Below, in pieces: positions 35,983-46,222 of a stretch of DNA of 64,000 nucleotides. Positions within the stretch are counted from its first letter, which is position 1, and each line of letters opens with the position of its first letter. Origin of the DNA: Calothrix sp. NIES-4105 (GTDB taxonomy: Bacteria > Cyanobacteriota > Cyanobacteriia > Cyanobacteriales > Nostocaceae); assembly GCF_002368415.1 (NCBI RefSeq), contig NZ_AP018290.1, positions 9,973,717-10,037,716 of the forward strand, written 5' to 3'. The position numbers were made by a program, and so were the translations under genes. Below the pieces are notes generated by a model, which saw nothing but the letters and a program-made list of their open reading frames with translations, did no database searches and was not told the DNA's origin.

Positions 35983-36354
35983 TTACTCAATTACATCCTC
36001 ATCAGCAAATTCCCCTGGTAAATCCAAAGCAATCAATAAAGCTTTATTTAGTTCTGTGATTACCGAATTTGACACAGTTCCTCGTAAACGTAAAATACGA
36101 GATTTTGACAATACTCGTACTTGGTCAGCCATTGCAACAGAATCTCTATCTAACCCTCCATCTGGTGCTAAAATTAACACTTGTGTTGGAAAAACTCGCT
36201 TTGTTGAACGATACGTAGTACAAGGAACTGCTAAAATTACTGGGCTACTAGCATTAATTATGTCACGACTAACAATAATTACTGGTCGAGTTCCTCCTTG
36301 TTCAGAGCCTTCGCTTGGTTCCAAGCGTGCATCATATACTTCACCGCGTTTCAT
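35983..36354 (-). CDS. MazF/PemK-family mRNA interferase toxin
   Basis: 123 residues with the MazF fold signature: RGEVYDARLEPSEGSEQGGT, RPVIIVSRD and TKRVFPTQVLI, with DQVRVLSKSRI near the end. The family cleaves mRNA at short motifs. The gene begins 3 bp after the stop of the antitoxin gene and is co-transcribed with it. The frame is intact. Confidence 0.92.
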   Translation of the reverse strand: MKRGEVYDARLEPSEGSEQGGTRPVIIVSRDIINASSPVILAVPCTTYRSTKRVFPTQVLILAPDGGLDRDSVAMADQVRVLSKSRILRLRGTVSNSVITELNKALLIALDLPGEFADEDVIE

Positions 36355-36357
36355 TCT

Positions 36358-36627
36358 TCACTCTTCCGCTAATTTAAGAGCTTCCCATTGAGAACTAGCA
36401 AATTCTGCTTCCATTTGCAATACTTCTTTTTGATAATCAATATCATTAACCATTTCTGCTAATTGTGCATCAATTTCTGCCCTATGTAGCAATTCTAGTT
36501 CCCGACGCAAAGCTACAGTAATCAACTCACTACGGTTTTTAGCTTTTCCTTGTTGAATAGCTTTATCAATTGCTGCAAGCAACTCTGATGATATAGCCAC
36601 ATCGTTAAGAATGATTAAGTTTTCCAT
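36358..36627 (-). CDS. ribbon-helix-helix antitoxin of the MazF pair
   Basis: 89 residues. N-terminal ribbon-helix-helix (LIILNDVAISSELLAAIDKA, KNRSELITVALRREL) for DNA binding, followed by an acidic helical tail (VLQMEAEFASSQWEALKLAEE) likely to wrap the toxin. GGAG lies about 12 nt before the ATG. It is the first gene of the pair, the usual MazE-like position, and should autoregulate the operon. Confidence 0.85.
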   Translation of the reverse strand: MENLIILNDVAISSELLAAIDKAIQQGKAKNRSELITVALRRELELLHRAEIDAQLAEMVNDIDYQKEVLQMEAEFASSQWEALKLAEE

Positions 36628-36686
36628 ATAGGATAATTTCTCCTTTGGCTATCGTTTATGTCTTGTTGTAACCTTTCATGTGTATA

Positions 36687-36718
36687 AAAAAGCCAGCAAT
36701 TAGTGCGCTTCGCTGGCT
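36687..36718 (-). terminator. rho-independent terminator after the Rpn/DUF4351 gene
   Basis: On the minus strand AAGCCAGC pairs with GCTGGCTT and is followed directly by a T run, 25 bp past the end of the DUF4351 gene. Confidence 0.75.
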
Positions 36719-36740
36719 TGGCTTCCAAAATAGAGAAATA

Positions 36741-37663
36741 TTAACTTCTTGAACTCAACCTAGTTAATAAATCCTCGCGCGATAGTAATGGTAATTGAAA
36801 AATAAGAGTTAAGTACTCCGAGGAGGGTAAATCAATAATAGGCTGAATAATAGCCATTAACTCCGGGTCTAAACTTCCAAACCTAGCGGTCAAAAAGCTT
36901 TCGACAGTCATACGTCGCTCTTGTTGTAACCCTTGTTGTACTCCTCGCTCAGTAGCTTGGGCTAAGTCTCGTTCGTAAATTGGTGATAATTGCATAATTA
37001 ACCTGTCGTCCTCCTTATTTTTATCTTGTTTAACTTGGATTATTGCCTTCAGGTTACTTAATAAATGCATCGCAGTATTACGCAAAGGGTTATCTTCACG
37101 AAGAGCTTGAAGTTCTGCAATTGCCTGTTGCTGAAATTTACCTCTGCCCAACACCCTTAACCACAACGTTTCTTCTGTACGCGGTAGCTTGTGTATTGCG
37201 ACAATTACTGTTTTCCAGTGGGCGCCGCAAAAATAAACACCCTCCATCCACTCTTCTCTTAGTGTAGCTGAAAACCCTTTGAGTAGAGGAATTGATGCGC
37301 TGTAGGAGATAAAACCCATAAAAGCGGCAGTTCTGCTTCAACCACTTTGGTATTTTTGTTTTTCGCTGTTCGTTTGATATCAGCAAAAACATCAAATAAC
37401 TTGTTAGCACAAACGCGAACTCCATCCGGTGTAACAGCATTGCGGTAAGGTTCAAAAATTGCTGGTGTCGTTGCAAATCTTCCTAACAACCCAAGAGTTT
37501 GCTGCTTTTGTTCATCTATAACTCCTTGAGGGTTAAGAGTATAATAAACATCTATCTCTTTTATCTCAGTAGCGAGTTTACCGCTTGAGTCAACTTTGCC
37601 AATTGATGATAACAATTCTCTCAGATAATTTTTGGCAAACTCATCGTAGGGGAACTTAGTCAT
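36741..37663 (-). pseudogene. Rpn/PD-(D/E)XK nuclease-transposase family gene with DUF4351, frameshifted
   Basis: One protein of about 306 residues is split in two frames. The N-terminal part (37663 down to about 37262) carries the PDDEXK-like core of the Rpn/Tn-associated family (IKEIDVYYTLNP, GLLGRFATTP). The C-terminal part (about 37280 to 36741) ends in DUF4351 (SFLTARFGSLDPEL, LPLLSREDLLTRL). The two meet at the shared phrase KGF near 37270, where the run GGGTTTT seems one T short. Relatives promote recombination or belong to abundant cyanobacterial accessory families. The indel is in a homopolymer, so it may be sequencing error or slippage. Confidence 0.78.
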
Positions 37664-37676
37664 TATTAAAATTTAA

Positions 37677-38435
37677 AACCGTAACCTTGGACAAGGTAAA
37701 CCGCTAAAAGCCGCAATTTTAGATGGCGCCCAACAAATTGCAGTTCCAGCTTTGGTATCAACGTTAGCTATTTGTATTGTATTTGTACCTGTTGTCTTTT
37801 TATCGGGTGTAGCACAATCGCTGTTTATGCCTTTAGGGATGGCGGTAGTATTTGCGATGCTGGCTTCATACCTATTATCGCGGACTGTTGTGCCGATGAT
37901 GGCGAATTATTTACTTGGACACGAAGTACATCTATATGTAGACCATGATGCTCCTTATGATTCACAGCATGAATCAAGTCATGAACAAAATACTAATCAT
38001 GATATATTTTGGCGCCTGCATCAAAAATTCAATCGTTATTTTGAAAGATTTCGCCATAACTACCGCAATACATTAGCTTGGGCACTCAATCATCGCACTC
38101 CTGTCTTTGCAATGTTTGGCGCCTTTTGGATTAGCGCGTTAGTACTTCTACCTTTTGTTGGTCAAGATTTCTTTCCACAGGTAGATGCAGGACAATTTCG
38201 TTTACACGTGCGAACACCTTCAGGAACCAGAATTGAGGAAACAGAACGGTATTTTACCGAAGTTGAAAATGTAATTCGTAAAGCTATACCAAAACAAGAA
38301 TTAGAAATTATCCTTGATAATATTGGTTTACCTGTAGGAGGTGTGAACTTAGCATTTAGTGACTCGTCCACAATAGGTGCAGGTGACGGAGAAATTTTGG
38401 TTGCACTCAACGTTGGAATACCTGTAACACGGTGA
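37677..38435 (+). pseudogene. internal fragment of an RND efflux pump
   Basis: About 250 residues from the middle of an AcrB/CusA-size protein (normally about 1,050). It opens abruptly at NRNLGQGKPLKAAILDGAQQ right after a stop codon, continues through membrane helices (PALVSTLAICIVFVPVVFL) and the start of the second porter domain, and ends out of family at NVGIPVTR. Both ends are missing. It lies next to the remains of its adaptor gene; a working pump is impossible. Confidence 0.85.
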
Positions 38436-38453
38436 AAATTATGAAGAGGAAAA

Positions 38454-38534
38454 AACCACAAAGACACAAAGGACACAAAGAAAAAATTACAAACTCTCTC
38501 TTTCTTCCTTTGTGAACTTTGTGCCTTTGTGGTT
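38454..38534. repeat. CACAAAG inverted repeat
   Basis: Left arm AACCACAAAGACACAAAGG and a right arm of GAACTTTGTGCCTTTGTGGTT type form a hairpin between the two RND remnants. A related CTTTGTGCCTTTGTGGTT copy sits at about 48710, so it is dispersed. Confidence 0.6.
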
Positions 38535-38565
38535 CATCATTTAACTCATCACTAAATTATTAATT

Positions 38566-39157
38566 ATGGAAACCCAACAAAAACCCCCAACCGACACAGC
38601 AACTCGTAAAAAAAATAAATTAACATCAATCACAATTCTCGCCGGCACAGGGATAATTATCACCGGACTACTAACAATCGGAATCCTCCCGCGTTTACAG
38701 CGTAAAACAGAATTAGACGCATTAGCAAAATCTGCCGCATCAGACGTTCCCACCCTTAACGTTGTCAAACCCAAACAAGGAAAAAACTCCACAGAATTAA
38801 ACTTTCCTGGTAGCATTCAAGCCAACCAAGAAACAACAATTTACGCGCGCAGTAGTGGTTATCTACGTCAAAGAACAGTTGACATTGGCGACCGAGTACG
38901 TCCAGGTCAAACATTAGCATTTATTGACACACCAGAAACTGACCAAGATGTACAGCAAGCACGCGCGGAATTAGCGAAATCTGAATAACACAGTACATTA
39001 TCACAAAGTTGAACTGGGACGCGATTATGGTACAGAAGTTGAGGTTACTTCGGGAATAACTCCAGATATGGCATTAGTAACTAACCCTACTGACGATTTG
39101 CAAGAGGGAGGACATGTTCACGTAGTAAATGCTTCTGCACCAGAGGTAAAACGTTAG
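38566..39157 (+). pseudogene. RND periplasmic adaptor (HlyD/MFP) gene with internal deletion
   Basis: The first 140 codons are normal adaptor sequence: membrane anchor (TSITILAGTGIIITGLLTIG), then a beta-barrel/lipoyl half (TIYARSSGYLRQRTVDIGD). The frame stops at 38988. The following DNA reads, in another frame, the adaptor's C-terminal end (HKVELGRDYGTEVEVTSGI, LQEGGHVHVV) and stops at 39157. About 250 residues between the two are missing. It is the partner of the RND fragment upstream and is not functional. Confidence 0.82.
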
Positions 39158-39192
39158 GCGCCCTTGACACCAATTGCCTAATGTATTAGTAC

Positions 39193-41652
39193 TTACGAGC
39201 AATTGAAAGCAACTTGATTTTCTTGATAAGGGAAGCGCGCGACTAGTTCCAAATTTCCTGACTTATCTAGTACCCAAGCTGTTGCTTCGATAATTGAAGG
39301 TTGTTGATTATGTTTTGATTGAGTAATTTTAGAAATTCTATTTGTACTTTCATGAATATGAGGTCTTAAATCTGACCAAATAGTTTCACCTTTGAGAGCA
39401 TCTGTAGGATTTTCTGGCAGTCCACCTCGACCAACTGCGACAAATCTATTTCCAGCTTCAGCTGCACACCCTGTAGTAATTTGGTCAGTTACTTGGGTGA
39501 TCTTAGAGGGTAACTCAATTGCTGCTATATTTGGGTCAAAGTTAAACGAATTTATCGAAATAATACCGTTAAATGAACTTCCTTGCTGTGAAGTTGCTGT
39601 AATATCACTTTGCTCGGTTAACTTTTTATGAACTTGGGCACCAATAATTCCCGTAGCATTAATAGTTATTTTACCACCAAAACTTGCTTGAGCATTCGCG
39701 ATAATATCACTGTTTTCTAATGCCACAAGAGTTTTTGTGTCGATACTAATATTTCCTCCACTACCTGTATTCCCGACAGCGGTGGCAGTAATACCACTAT
39801 TCTTTTGTAGAAGCATATCTGTCGATTTGATATGAATATTACCACCTATACCTGATGCTGTATTTGCAGTGATACTACTTTTATTGTCAAGTACAAGAGA
39901 ACTATCATGAATATTAAGCGTTCCTCCATTTCCAATACCTTGGTTCTGAACGCTAATACTTGCTCCATTACTTACTCGCAAGTTGCGCGCGTTAATAGTC
40001 ACATCACCTGCATTTCCTTGGGGCACATCAGATAGTTTTAACTGACTCCGCAAAATAGCACCTCGGTTTTTATCCTCCAATTCTGAGCCAAACACACGAA
40101 CTGCAGAGCGTATTTGACTTGTAGTCGAGCCAGATTTGCCAGTAACTTCTACTGTGTCAGAAGCATTGATAGTCACATTCCCAGCAGAACTATTACTAAA
40201 ACTAGAAGAGGATATCAAACCACCGTTGGATACTTTTAATCTTGCTGTGTCGATGTTGATTTTACCAGGACTACCAGTTTTCCAACTAGAGGAAATAATG
40301 TTACTAACATCACCAGCAGGCGCCCTTCCAGAAACTTGAATATCTTCAGATTTGATATTTACATTCCCACTGGCGCCGCTACTAGTTGCCACCGACCCAA
40401 TAAAACCACCACCAAATATTGATAACGACTGGGTAGACAGATTTATATTTCCAGCGTTACCAATAGAATAAGCGAAAGCACTTACAGTACTAATTGCACG
40501 AGCTGACAAAGGTGAATAATCAAAAACACCCATAGATTGAGCTAACACATTGATATTCCCACTAGCACCTGTACTATATGTATTGGCTGCTAGCACAGCA
40601 CCATTACGGATATCTAATTTGGGTGTAGTAATATTAATATTTCCACTGGCGCCTTGAAAAATAGTTTCATTGACAATTCCGCTAGGGATACCATTGAGTG
40701 TAGTACCAGTGAGTTCAACACTATCCGATGCAAAAACATCAATATTACCAGCTTGTTGCATTCCTCGGTTTTGTAACCAAATCAGCGAACCATCTTGAAA
40801 ATTAACTTGACGACCATAAATTTTAACAAGACCTGAATCTGTACTATTGACATCAATAATTGACTTGTTCGATAGTTTAATATCATCAAAATTCAGATTG
40901 TCTGAATAACTTAAACTCAATTCTGAATTCGTATCCATATTTACGTTACCCTGTCCTTTGATACTGGCTAAAAGGACTCGTCCAATTGGCGCTGTTAATA
41001 TTCCTCCATCCAAGTTAATCTTGCCACCTACTAAAGCCAAGGTTTGTCCAGGTTCAACTTGTAAACCAATACTATAGTCGTTGCGTTTGAATGGTGTTTT
41101 ACTCAAGTCATGTCCTCGACCTCGAACGGTTATTGTACCGTTGTTATCATCAAAACCAAGTCCAATTGGTGCGCTGACTGTTAAAAGTGGAGTATCTTGT
41201 TCTGGACGTGCCCAATATATAGCACCATCAGCAAATTTTATATTTATAGCACTCGTCGCAAGAAAAGAACCACCAATATTAAGACGCGCGTTTTCACCAA
41301 ATATAATACCATTAGGATTAATTAAGAAAAGATTAGCTTTACTTGCAGTTGATATAAGTCCATCTATCTGCGATGTATTGCTACCTGTAACGCGCGTGAT
41401 GATATTTTTTACTGCTGTAGAATTATTAAAAATTGCTTCAGTGTTTGTCGGAATGTTAAAGGTTTCAAAGCTATGAAACAGATTTCCTTCTGCTTGTGTA
41501 CCGCCACTTATTGTAGTGATATTACCCGTTTGAGTTATTTTAGAGTTGACTGGCAGAGTTGAATCGGGTACAACCTCGGCACCTGCACTGGATGTTGCCA
41601 AGAAGCAATTAAACGAAATAAAAAGCAGCAATTGATACAAGACTTGCTTCAT
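39193..41652 (-). CDS. two-partner secretion exoprotein, filamentous haemagglutinin type
   Basis: 819 residues from the ATG at 41652 (AGGAT 8 nt upstream), whose signal peptide QVLYQLLLFISFNCFLATSS fits secretion; an upstream start adding 30 residues is less likely. The N-terminal TPS domain is complete: GNLFHSFETFNIP, ANLFLINPNGIIFGENARLN and IGGSFLATSA. The rest is parallel beta-helix repeat (GNINISTQSL-like units), ending in LVARFPYQENQVAFNCS. The family is exported across the outer membrane by a TpsB/FhaC pore and acts in adhesion or aggregation. No TpsB gene is in the window. The frame is intact although the next gene on this strand is broken. Confidence 0.9.
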   Translation of the reverse strand: MKQVLYQLLLFISFNCFLATSSAGAEVVPDSTLPVNSKITQTGNITTISGGTQAEGNLFHSFETFNIPTNTEAIFNNSTAVKNIITRVTGSNTSQIDGLISTASKANLFLINPNGIIFGENARLNIGGSFLATSAINIKFADGAIYWARPEQDTPLLTVSAPIGLGFDDNNGTITVRGRGHDLSKTPFKRNDYSIGLQVEPGQTLALVGGKINLDGGILTAPIGRVLLASIKGQGNVNMDTNSELSLSYSDNLNFDDIKLSNKSIIDVNSTDSGLVKIYGRQVNFQDGSLIWLQNRGMQQAGNIDVFASDSVELTGTTLNGIPSGIVNETIFQGASGNINITTPKLDIRNGAVLAANTYSTGASGNINVLAQSMGVFDYSPLSARAISTVSAFAYSIGNAGNINLSTQSLSIFGGGFIGSVATSSGASGNVNIKSEDIQVSGRAPAGDVSNIISSSWKTGSPGKINIDTARLKVSNGGLISSSSFSNSSAGNVTINASDTVEVTGKSGSTTSQIRSAVRVFGSELEDKNRGAILRSQLKLSDVPQGNAGDVTINARNLRVSNGASISVQNQGIGNGGTLNIHDSSLVLDNKSSITANTASGIGGNIHIKSTDMLLQKNSGITATAVGNTGSGGNISIDTKTLVALENSDIIANAQASFGGKITINATGIIGAQVHKKLTEQSDITATSQQGSSFNGIISINSFNFDPNIAAIELPSKITQVTDQITTGCAAEAGNRFVAVGRGGLPENPTDALKGETIWSDLRPHIHESTNRISKITQSKHNQQPSIIEATAWVLDKSGNLELVARFPYQENQVAFNCS

Positions 41653-41778
41653 TATTTTTATCCTGGCGCCAAGATATCTGCTATCTGTAACATTTGCAAT
41701 CGAGTTTACCATGTTGAACGAGGGGCGTACAGACCTTGACAAATTTTTATTTTTGAGGGTTTTTGAGTATTCTTGCTT

Positions 41779-42551
41779 TTATTGCTCTGTATTTGCCTCA
41801 ACTGGAGATTTTGACCAGGTAATGATGACTGTTCCTGTTCCTCCAAGGTTGGGAGTGAATGTGACGTACTCAGTAAACTTATTTTTTGTAACTACATAAA
41901 GAAGTCCCGAAGCATAGTTACTTTGTTGGGATACTTTAAAACCCTGCGCTTCTAACTTACTATTTACGTTTACTGCTATAGATTCTGGTGTTTCATCTAC
42001 TGCAGTTCTATAAATATTTCTTATCCCTGTTATAAGAGCATTTTCTGGTTGAGAGGAGTTTGGTTCCTTGGTTAGACTTAGTTCTGAATTAAGTTTGCCG
42101 AAAACATTATCAAACGTCTCTTTTTCGTCTTGGGTTGGTAACGTTGGTGTATTTCTTTAGTTAAATCGTTAAATGCATATAAACTAGATGATGCTGTTGG
42201 CGCCACTTGAATTTCTGGTATAGGTAATTGAGTCTGTACTGTTGCATCTTGTGGTGGAGAAGGTAACTGTGATGTGAATTGTGGGTCTTTAGTTGGTATG
42301 GGAGTGCTTGTCAAGTCTTTTTGCTTCACTAACGCTTTATTATCTGTAAAAAATTGGCTTGACTCAGACTGAGAGATAAATATTTGTTCGTGTTTCGATG
42401 TCGTTTTACTGTATGGTATTTTTCTTCCTGGAAATAATGAAAAGGGAATTAATAAGACCAATCCATGTAGAGTTAAAGACAGTAGTAGCATTGAAGGCGA
42501 TAATTGTCTAATCGCCAATAATAAGTCTTTTGAGAAATATGATTCAACCAT
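41779..42551 (-). pseudogene. TonB-like membrane-anchored protein gene, frameshifted
   Basis: From 42551 the frame encodes a short cytoplasmic start, one membrane helix (SMLLLSLTLHGLVLLIPFSL) and a Pro/Gln/Thr-rich periplasmic linker, the layout of TonB-like proteins. It goes out of frame near 42150, where AAAGAAAT seems to lack one A. Restoring it continues as ENTPTLPTQDEKETFDNVF ... LYVVTKNKFTEYVTF to a stop at 41779, about 257 residues in all. The C-terminal domain is not a firm TonB match. It lies upstream of the TPS gene on the same strand. Confidence 0.7.
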
Positions 42552-43100
42552 ATACTTGCTTCAGTGTGATTAATTACTTAAGTTTCCAGACAGTTTATTT
42601 AAAAATAAAATAAGTAAAAGCACCTGGCGCAAATTTACAAATACAAAAGTAATAAAAACCCAATTTATCGCCAAAATTATAAGCATGGCTAACTAAAAAT
42701 ATGTTAAATATACTCTAGCTAATAATTGTGAAAGTCCTGTGAATAAAAGCTATTGTGTTATGTATTGAAAATATCATGTGTTCATTTGTATTTAAATATT
42801 ATTGTGATTTTGAAGTATAAAATATTTATTTTTTACATTAAATATTTTAGCATAACCTATTTATTATATCAAGTTAATTTAATGTTTAACAATCTTTTTG
42901 CTTTATATATAAACAAATTAAATATTAAGTGATTATCTAATTTGTATATGCAAAAACATTGTATAAAACCTTTATAAATAAAAGTTTAAACATAGTTTAA
43001 ATTGATATTTACATATACTTAAATAATTCTTAACCAATTAGCATGTAGTTTAATTTATGGCTGCGATTTGAACAGGAATATATTGTAGATACGAGGAAAT
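42552..43100. other. AT-rich pstS upstream region
   Basis: About 550 bp, extremely AT-rich with no ORF. It is the control region of the pst operon and carries the Pho-box-like array at 42985-43036. Confidence 0.6.
42985..43036 (+). promoter_or_regulatory. candidate Pho-box array upstream of pstS
   Basis: YTTAA-type octamers TTTAAACA (42985), TTTAAATT (42996), CTTAAATA (43018) and CTTAACCA (43029) all fall on one 11-bp lattice; the 43007 slot is weak. Cyanobacterial Pho boxes are tandem octamers with 3-bp spacers bound by SphR/PhoB, so this fits phosphate control. The array ends 64 bp before the ATG. Confidence 0.65.
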
Positions 43101-44147
43101 ATGAAAATTTCTACCACCGCTTTTGGTCGTGCAATTGCTACTTCAGCTGTAGCTGCTACTGTTGCACTATCTCCATTGTTTGCAACCGTTGCGAACGCAC
43201 AACAAGTTAGTCTTAATGGTGCGGGTGCTACCTTTCCTCAACCTTTATACGAAAGATACGCACGTGAAATCCGTAAGAAATTCCCTAACCTCAGAATCAA
43301 CTATCAAGGAGTTGGAAGTGGTGCTGGTGTAAACGCAGTAATCGCTGGTACCGTTGACTTCGGCGCCTCCGATGCAGCAATGACCGACGCTGAAATTGCA
43401 AGAGTTCAAAGAGGCGTAATCCTCGTACCTACCGCAGGTGGTGCTGTTTCCGTTGTTTACAACCTTCCCGGCGTTAACAACTTGAAATTATCGCGCAAGA
43501 CATTGCCAGCTATTTTCTCCGGTCAAATCACCAACTGGAATGACCCACAAATCAGAGCTGACAACCCAGGCGTTAATCTTCCTAACTCACCAATCAGACC
43601 AGTTGTACGTGCTGATGGTAGCGGTACAACCTTTATCTTTACTAACCACTTGAGCGCAATCAGCGGTTACTTCAAAGGTAGAGTTGGTACCAGCAGAGCT
43701 CCTAAATGGGCTGGACTTTCTAACATTCTCAGAGCAAAAGGCAACCCTGGTGTAGCTGGCTCGGTATCTCGTACCCAAGGTGCGATTGGTTATGTTGAGT
43801 ACCAATACGCTAGAGAAAATAGATTGAATGCAGCGCAAGTTCAAAACAGACAAGGACAATTTGTTGCTCCTTCGTTGCAAGGTGCGAACCAAGCATTAGC
43901 AAATGTTCAATTCCCTAACAACTTCCGCGTATTCGTTGGCGACCCTGGTCAAGGTTATCCTATCGTAGGTTTGACCTGGATTATGGTTTACAGACAGTAC
44001 CCCAACGCAGCTAAAGCTACTGCAATTAAACAGTTTATTAACTGGGCACTCACAGATGGTCAACAATTCAACGATGACCTCAACTACACATCGATTCCTG
44101 CAAGTGTTAGAACCCGCGTACTAAGCCAAGTTAACGCGATTAGATAA
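43101..44147 (+). CDS. pstS: phosphate ABC transporter substrate-binding protein PstS
   Basis: 348 residues. Signal peptide about 1-33 (TVALSPLFATVANAQQ), then the PstS binding fold with GAGATFPQPLYERYA, YQGVGSGAGVNAV (phosphate-contact region), FGASDAAM, IFSGQITNWNDP and VRADGSGTTFIFTNHL. It binds inorganic phosphate in the periplasm and hands it to PstCA. GAGG lies about 6 nt upstream of the ATG. It is the first gene of pstSCAB, controlled by the Pho-box-like array, and is separated from pstC by a hairpin that may favour high PstS levels. Confidence 0.96.
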   Translation: MKISTTAFGRAIATSAVAATVALSPLFATVANAQQVSLNGAGATFPQPLYERYAREIRKKFPNLRINYQGVGSGAGVNAVIAGTVDFGASDAAMTDAEIARVQRGVILVPTAGGAVSVVYNLPGVNNLKLSRKTLPAIFSGQITNWNDPQIRADNPGVNLPNSPIRPVVRADGSGTTFIFTNHLSAISGYFKGRVGTSRAPKWAGLSNILRAKGNPGVAGSVSRTQGAIGYVEYQYARENRLNAAQVQNRQGQFVAPSLQGANQALANVQFPNNFRVFVGDPGQGYPIVGLTWIMVYRQYPNAAKATAIKQFINWALTDGQQFNDDLNYTSIPASVRTRVLSQVNAIR

Positions 44148-44198
44148 TCGTGCGGCAGTTGATAGTTAATACCTGATTGAAGAATAGGTAATTATTAA

Positions 44199-44220
44199 TA
44201 AGGTGGCGTAAGCCACCTTA
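44199..44220 (+). promoter_or_regulatory. pstS-pstC intergenic hairpin
   Basis: TAAGGTGGC-GTAA-GCCACCTTA is a perfect 9-bp stem with a 4-nt loop in the gap between pstS and pstC. It has no T run. It could act as a partial terminator or mRNA-stabilising element that keeps pstS expression above that of pstC. Confidence 0.6.
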
Positions 44221-44257
44221 CTTGTATGAAGATAATTTATTTTCTAAGAACAAGAAC

Positions 44258-45238
44258 ATGGCAAATTCATCGCAGCCAATCTCTCCAAAGTCTGTAGATA
44301 CAAATTCAGACCTTACAGTTATTGGTGGAAAAAATTACTGGACTAACCAAGCTTTTACTTGGTTTGCTTATATTTTTGCAGCAATTACGATTCTAACGTT
44401 GTTTTGGATGACTTGGATTATTTTTAAACAAGCTCAACCAGCAATTGCTAAGTTTGGATTTAGCTTTTTGAGTGGCATCGATTGGGACACAGGTAATGAC
44501 AGCTTCGGCGCCCTTCCATATATATATGGAACGTTGGTTACTAGCGTCATCGCGCTTCTGTTTTCTTTCCCCATTGGTGTTGCAGTTGCTTTAATAACGA
44601 GTGAGAATTTTCTTCCTCCATCGATAAGAACCGGATTTGCTTTTATCGTTGAGTTAATTGCCTCTATTCCGAGTGTTATTGTCGGTTTGTGGGGAATAAA
44701 TGTATTTATTCCTGCTATATTACCAATACAACAGGGTTTATTCAAGCTGTTTAATTGGATACCGCTGTTTAATACCGACCCAACTGGATTTAACATGTTG
44801 ACCGCTGGTATCGTTCTTGCCATTATGATTCTGCCGACATTAGCAGCGATATCCCGTGATGTATTATTAGTAGTGCCTAAAGAATTACGTAGTGCGTCTA
44901 TGGCTTTGGGCGCCACTCGTTGGGAAACCATTTTTCGAGTATTATTACCTACTGCGTTCTCTGGAATCATCAGCGCAACAATGCTTGGTTTAGGACGTGC
45001 GCTAGGTGAGACATTAGCTGTGACAATGGTAATTGGTAACTCGTCACAAATAAGCGCTTCATTACTGGCGCCTGCTTATACTATTCCCTCAGTGTTGGCA
45101 AATGAATTTGCTGAAGCAGTAAGTGACCTACATAGAGGTGCCTTAACTTATCTTGCGTTGATACTATTTGCTTTAACCCTATTGATAAACATCGCTGCAA
45201 ACCTACTGGTACAATGGTTTGGAGTCAAAACCAAATAA
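44258..45238 (+). CDS. pstC: phosphate ABC transporter permease PstC
   Basis: 326 residues from the ATG at 44258; an upstream TTG adds 12 unlikely residues. Six membrane segments with the ABC permease core: GTLVTSVIALLFSFPIGVAV, LIASIPSVIVGLWGI, and the EAA loop LRSASMALGATRWETIFRVLLPTA. It forms the phosphate channel with PstA. Second gene of the operon. Confidence 0.94.
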   Translation: MANSSQPISPKSVDTNSDLTVIGGKNYWTNQAFTWFAYIFAAITILTLFWMTWIIFKQAQPAIAKFGFSFLSGIDWDTGNDSFGALPYIYGTLVTSVIALLFSFPIGVAVALITSENFLPPSIRTGFAFIVELIASIPSVIVGLWGINVFIPAILPIQQGLFKLFNWIPLFNTDPTGFNMLTAGIVLAIMILPTLAAISRDVLLVVPKELRSASMALGATRWETIFRVLLPTAFSGIISATMLGLGRALGETLAVTMVIGNSSQISASLLAPAYTIPSVLANEFAEAVSDLHRGALTYLALILFALTLLINIAANLLVQWFGVKTK

Positions 45239-45297
45239 GTTACGCTCATTAGTACGAATCCAAAATTCATAATCCATAATCCATAATCCAAAATGGC

Positions 45298-46179
45298 ATG
45301 AGTGCTAATCAACAACCAGATATTGATACAACTCCTTCAGCCCAATTGTGCAATCCTTTACCGACTGGGCGCCGCTTTTTCACGTATATTATGAATGGGT
45401 TGGCATTCGGATTATCCGGACTTGCCATTGTTCCATTATTATCTATCCTGTGGGAGATTTTAGTACGTGGACTCTCAGGCTTAAGACCATATATGTTTGT
45501 TACATCTGTTTTTGATAACGGGATTGCGAATGCAATTGTCGGTACAGCAACGATGGTAGCAATTGCTTCACTTATAAGTATTCCAATTGGATTGATGACG
45601 GGCATACTCTTATCGGAATTTGGTCAAAACCAACCATTCGCTAAGTTTGTTCGTTTTATTGCAACCATTTTAACAGGTGTTCCGTCAATTGTTGTAGGTG
45701 TATTCGCTTATGGAGCTGTAGTAACTCTTACAAAAACATTTAGCGCACTCGCTGGTGGTTTTGCATTGTCAGTCATTATGCTACCAGTAGTCATACTAAC
45801 TACAGAAGAAGCCTTGAAACTAGTTCCTAATGCTCAACGGCTAGCTTCTGCCGCTTTAGGTGGAACTCGGTATCAAACTACGTTTAAAGTAGTAGTGGCT
45901 GCCGCAATACCAACAATTACTACAGGTGCTCTATTAGCTGTAGCTCGTGCTGCCGGCGAAACCGCACCGCTTATTTTTACAGCTTTATTTAGTCTGGATT
46001 GGTCAACTGACTTATTGAGTCCAACGGCTTCATTACCAGTACTAATTTTTAATCTCTACAATGACCCTTCGCCAGAAAAAAATCAACTAGTTTGGACTAC
46101 CTCTATAGTTCTACTCAGTTTAGTTTTATGCATAAGTCTTCTTTCTCGTGTAGTTACTAATAGAAAAAGAACAAGGTAA
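45298..46179 (+). CDS. pstA: phosphate ABC transporter permease PstA
   Basis: 293 residues, six membrane segments and the PstA signature [20 protein letters not shown] plus the EAA loop [20 protein letters not shown]. The end ([20 protein letters not shown], then [10 protein letters not shown]) is a final helix and basic tail. Partner of PstC in the channel; 59 bp after pstC and 43 bp before pstB in one transcription unit. Confidence 0.94.
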   Translation: MSANQQPDIDTTPSAQLCNPLPTGRRFFTYIMNGLAFGLSGLAIVPLLSILWEILVRGLSGLRPYMFVTSVFDNGIANAIVGTATMVAIASLISIPIGLMTGILLSEFGQNQPFAKFVRFIATILTGVPSIVVGVFAYGAVVTLTKTFSALAGGFALSVIMLPVVILTTEEALKLVPNAQRLASAALGGTRYQTTFKVVVAAAIPTITTGALLAVARAAGETAPLIFTALFSLDWSTDLLSPTASLPVLIFNLYNDPSPEKNQLVWTTSIVLLSLVLCISLLSRVVTNRKRTR

Positions 46180-46222
46180 CGAAGTAAGTGGTGTTGTTAA
46201 ATTTTGTCGCAAATGGGCAAAC

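Noticed and set aside
41081-41476. 131-codon plus-strand frame inside the haemagglutinin-type gene
   Set aside because: Antisense shadow of the conserved TPS domain.
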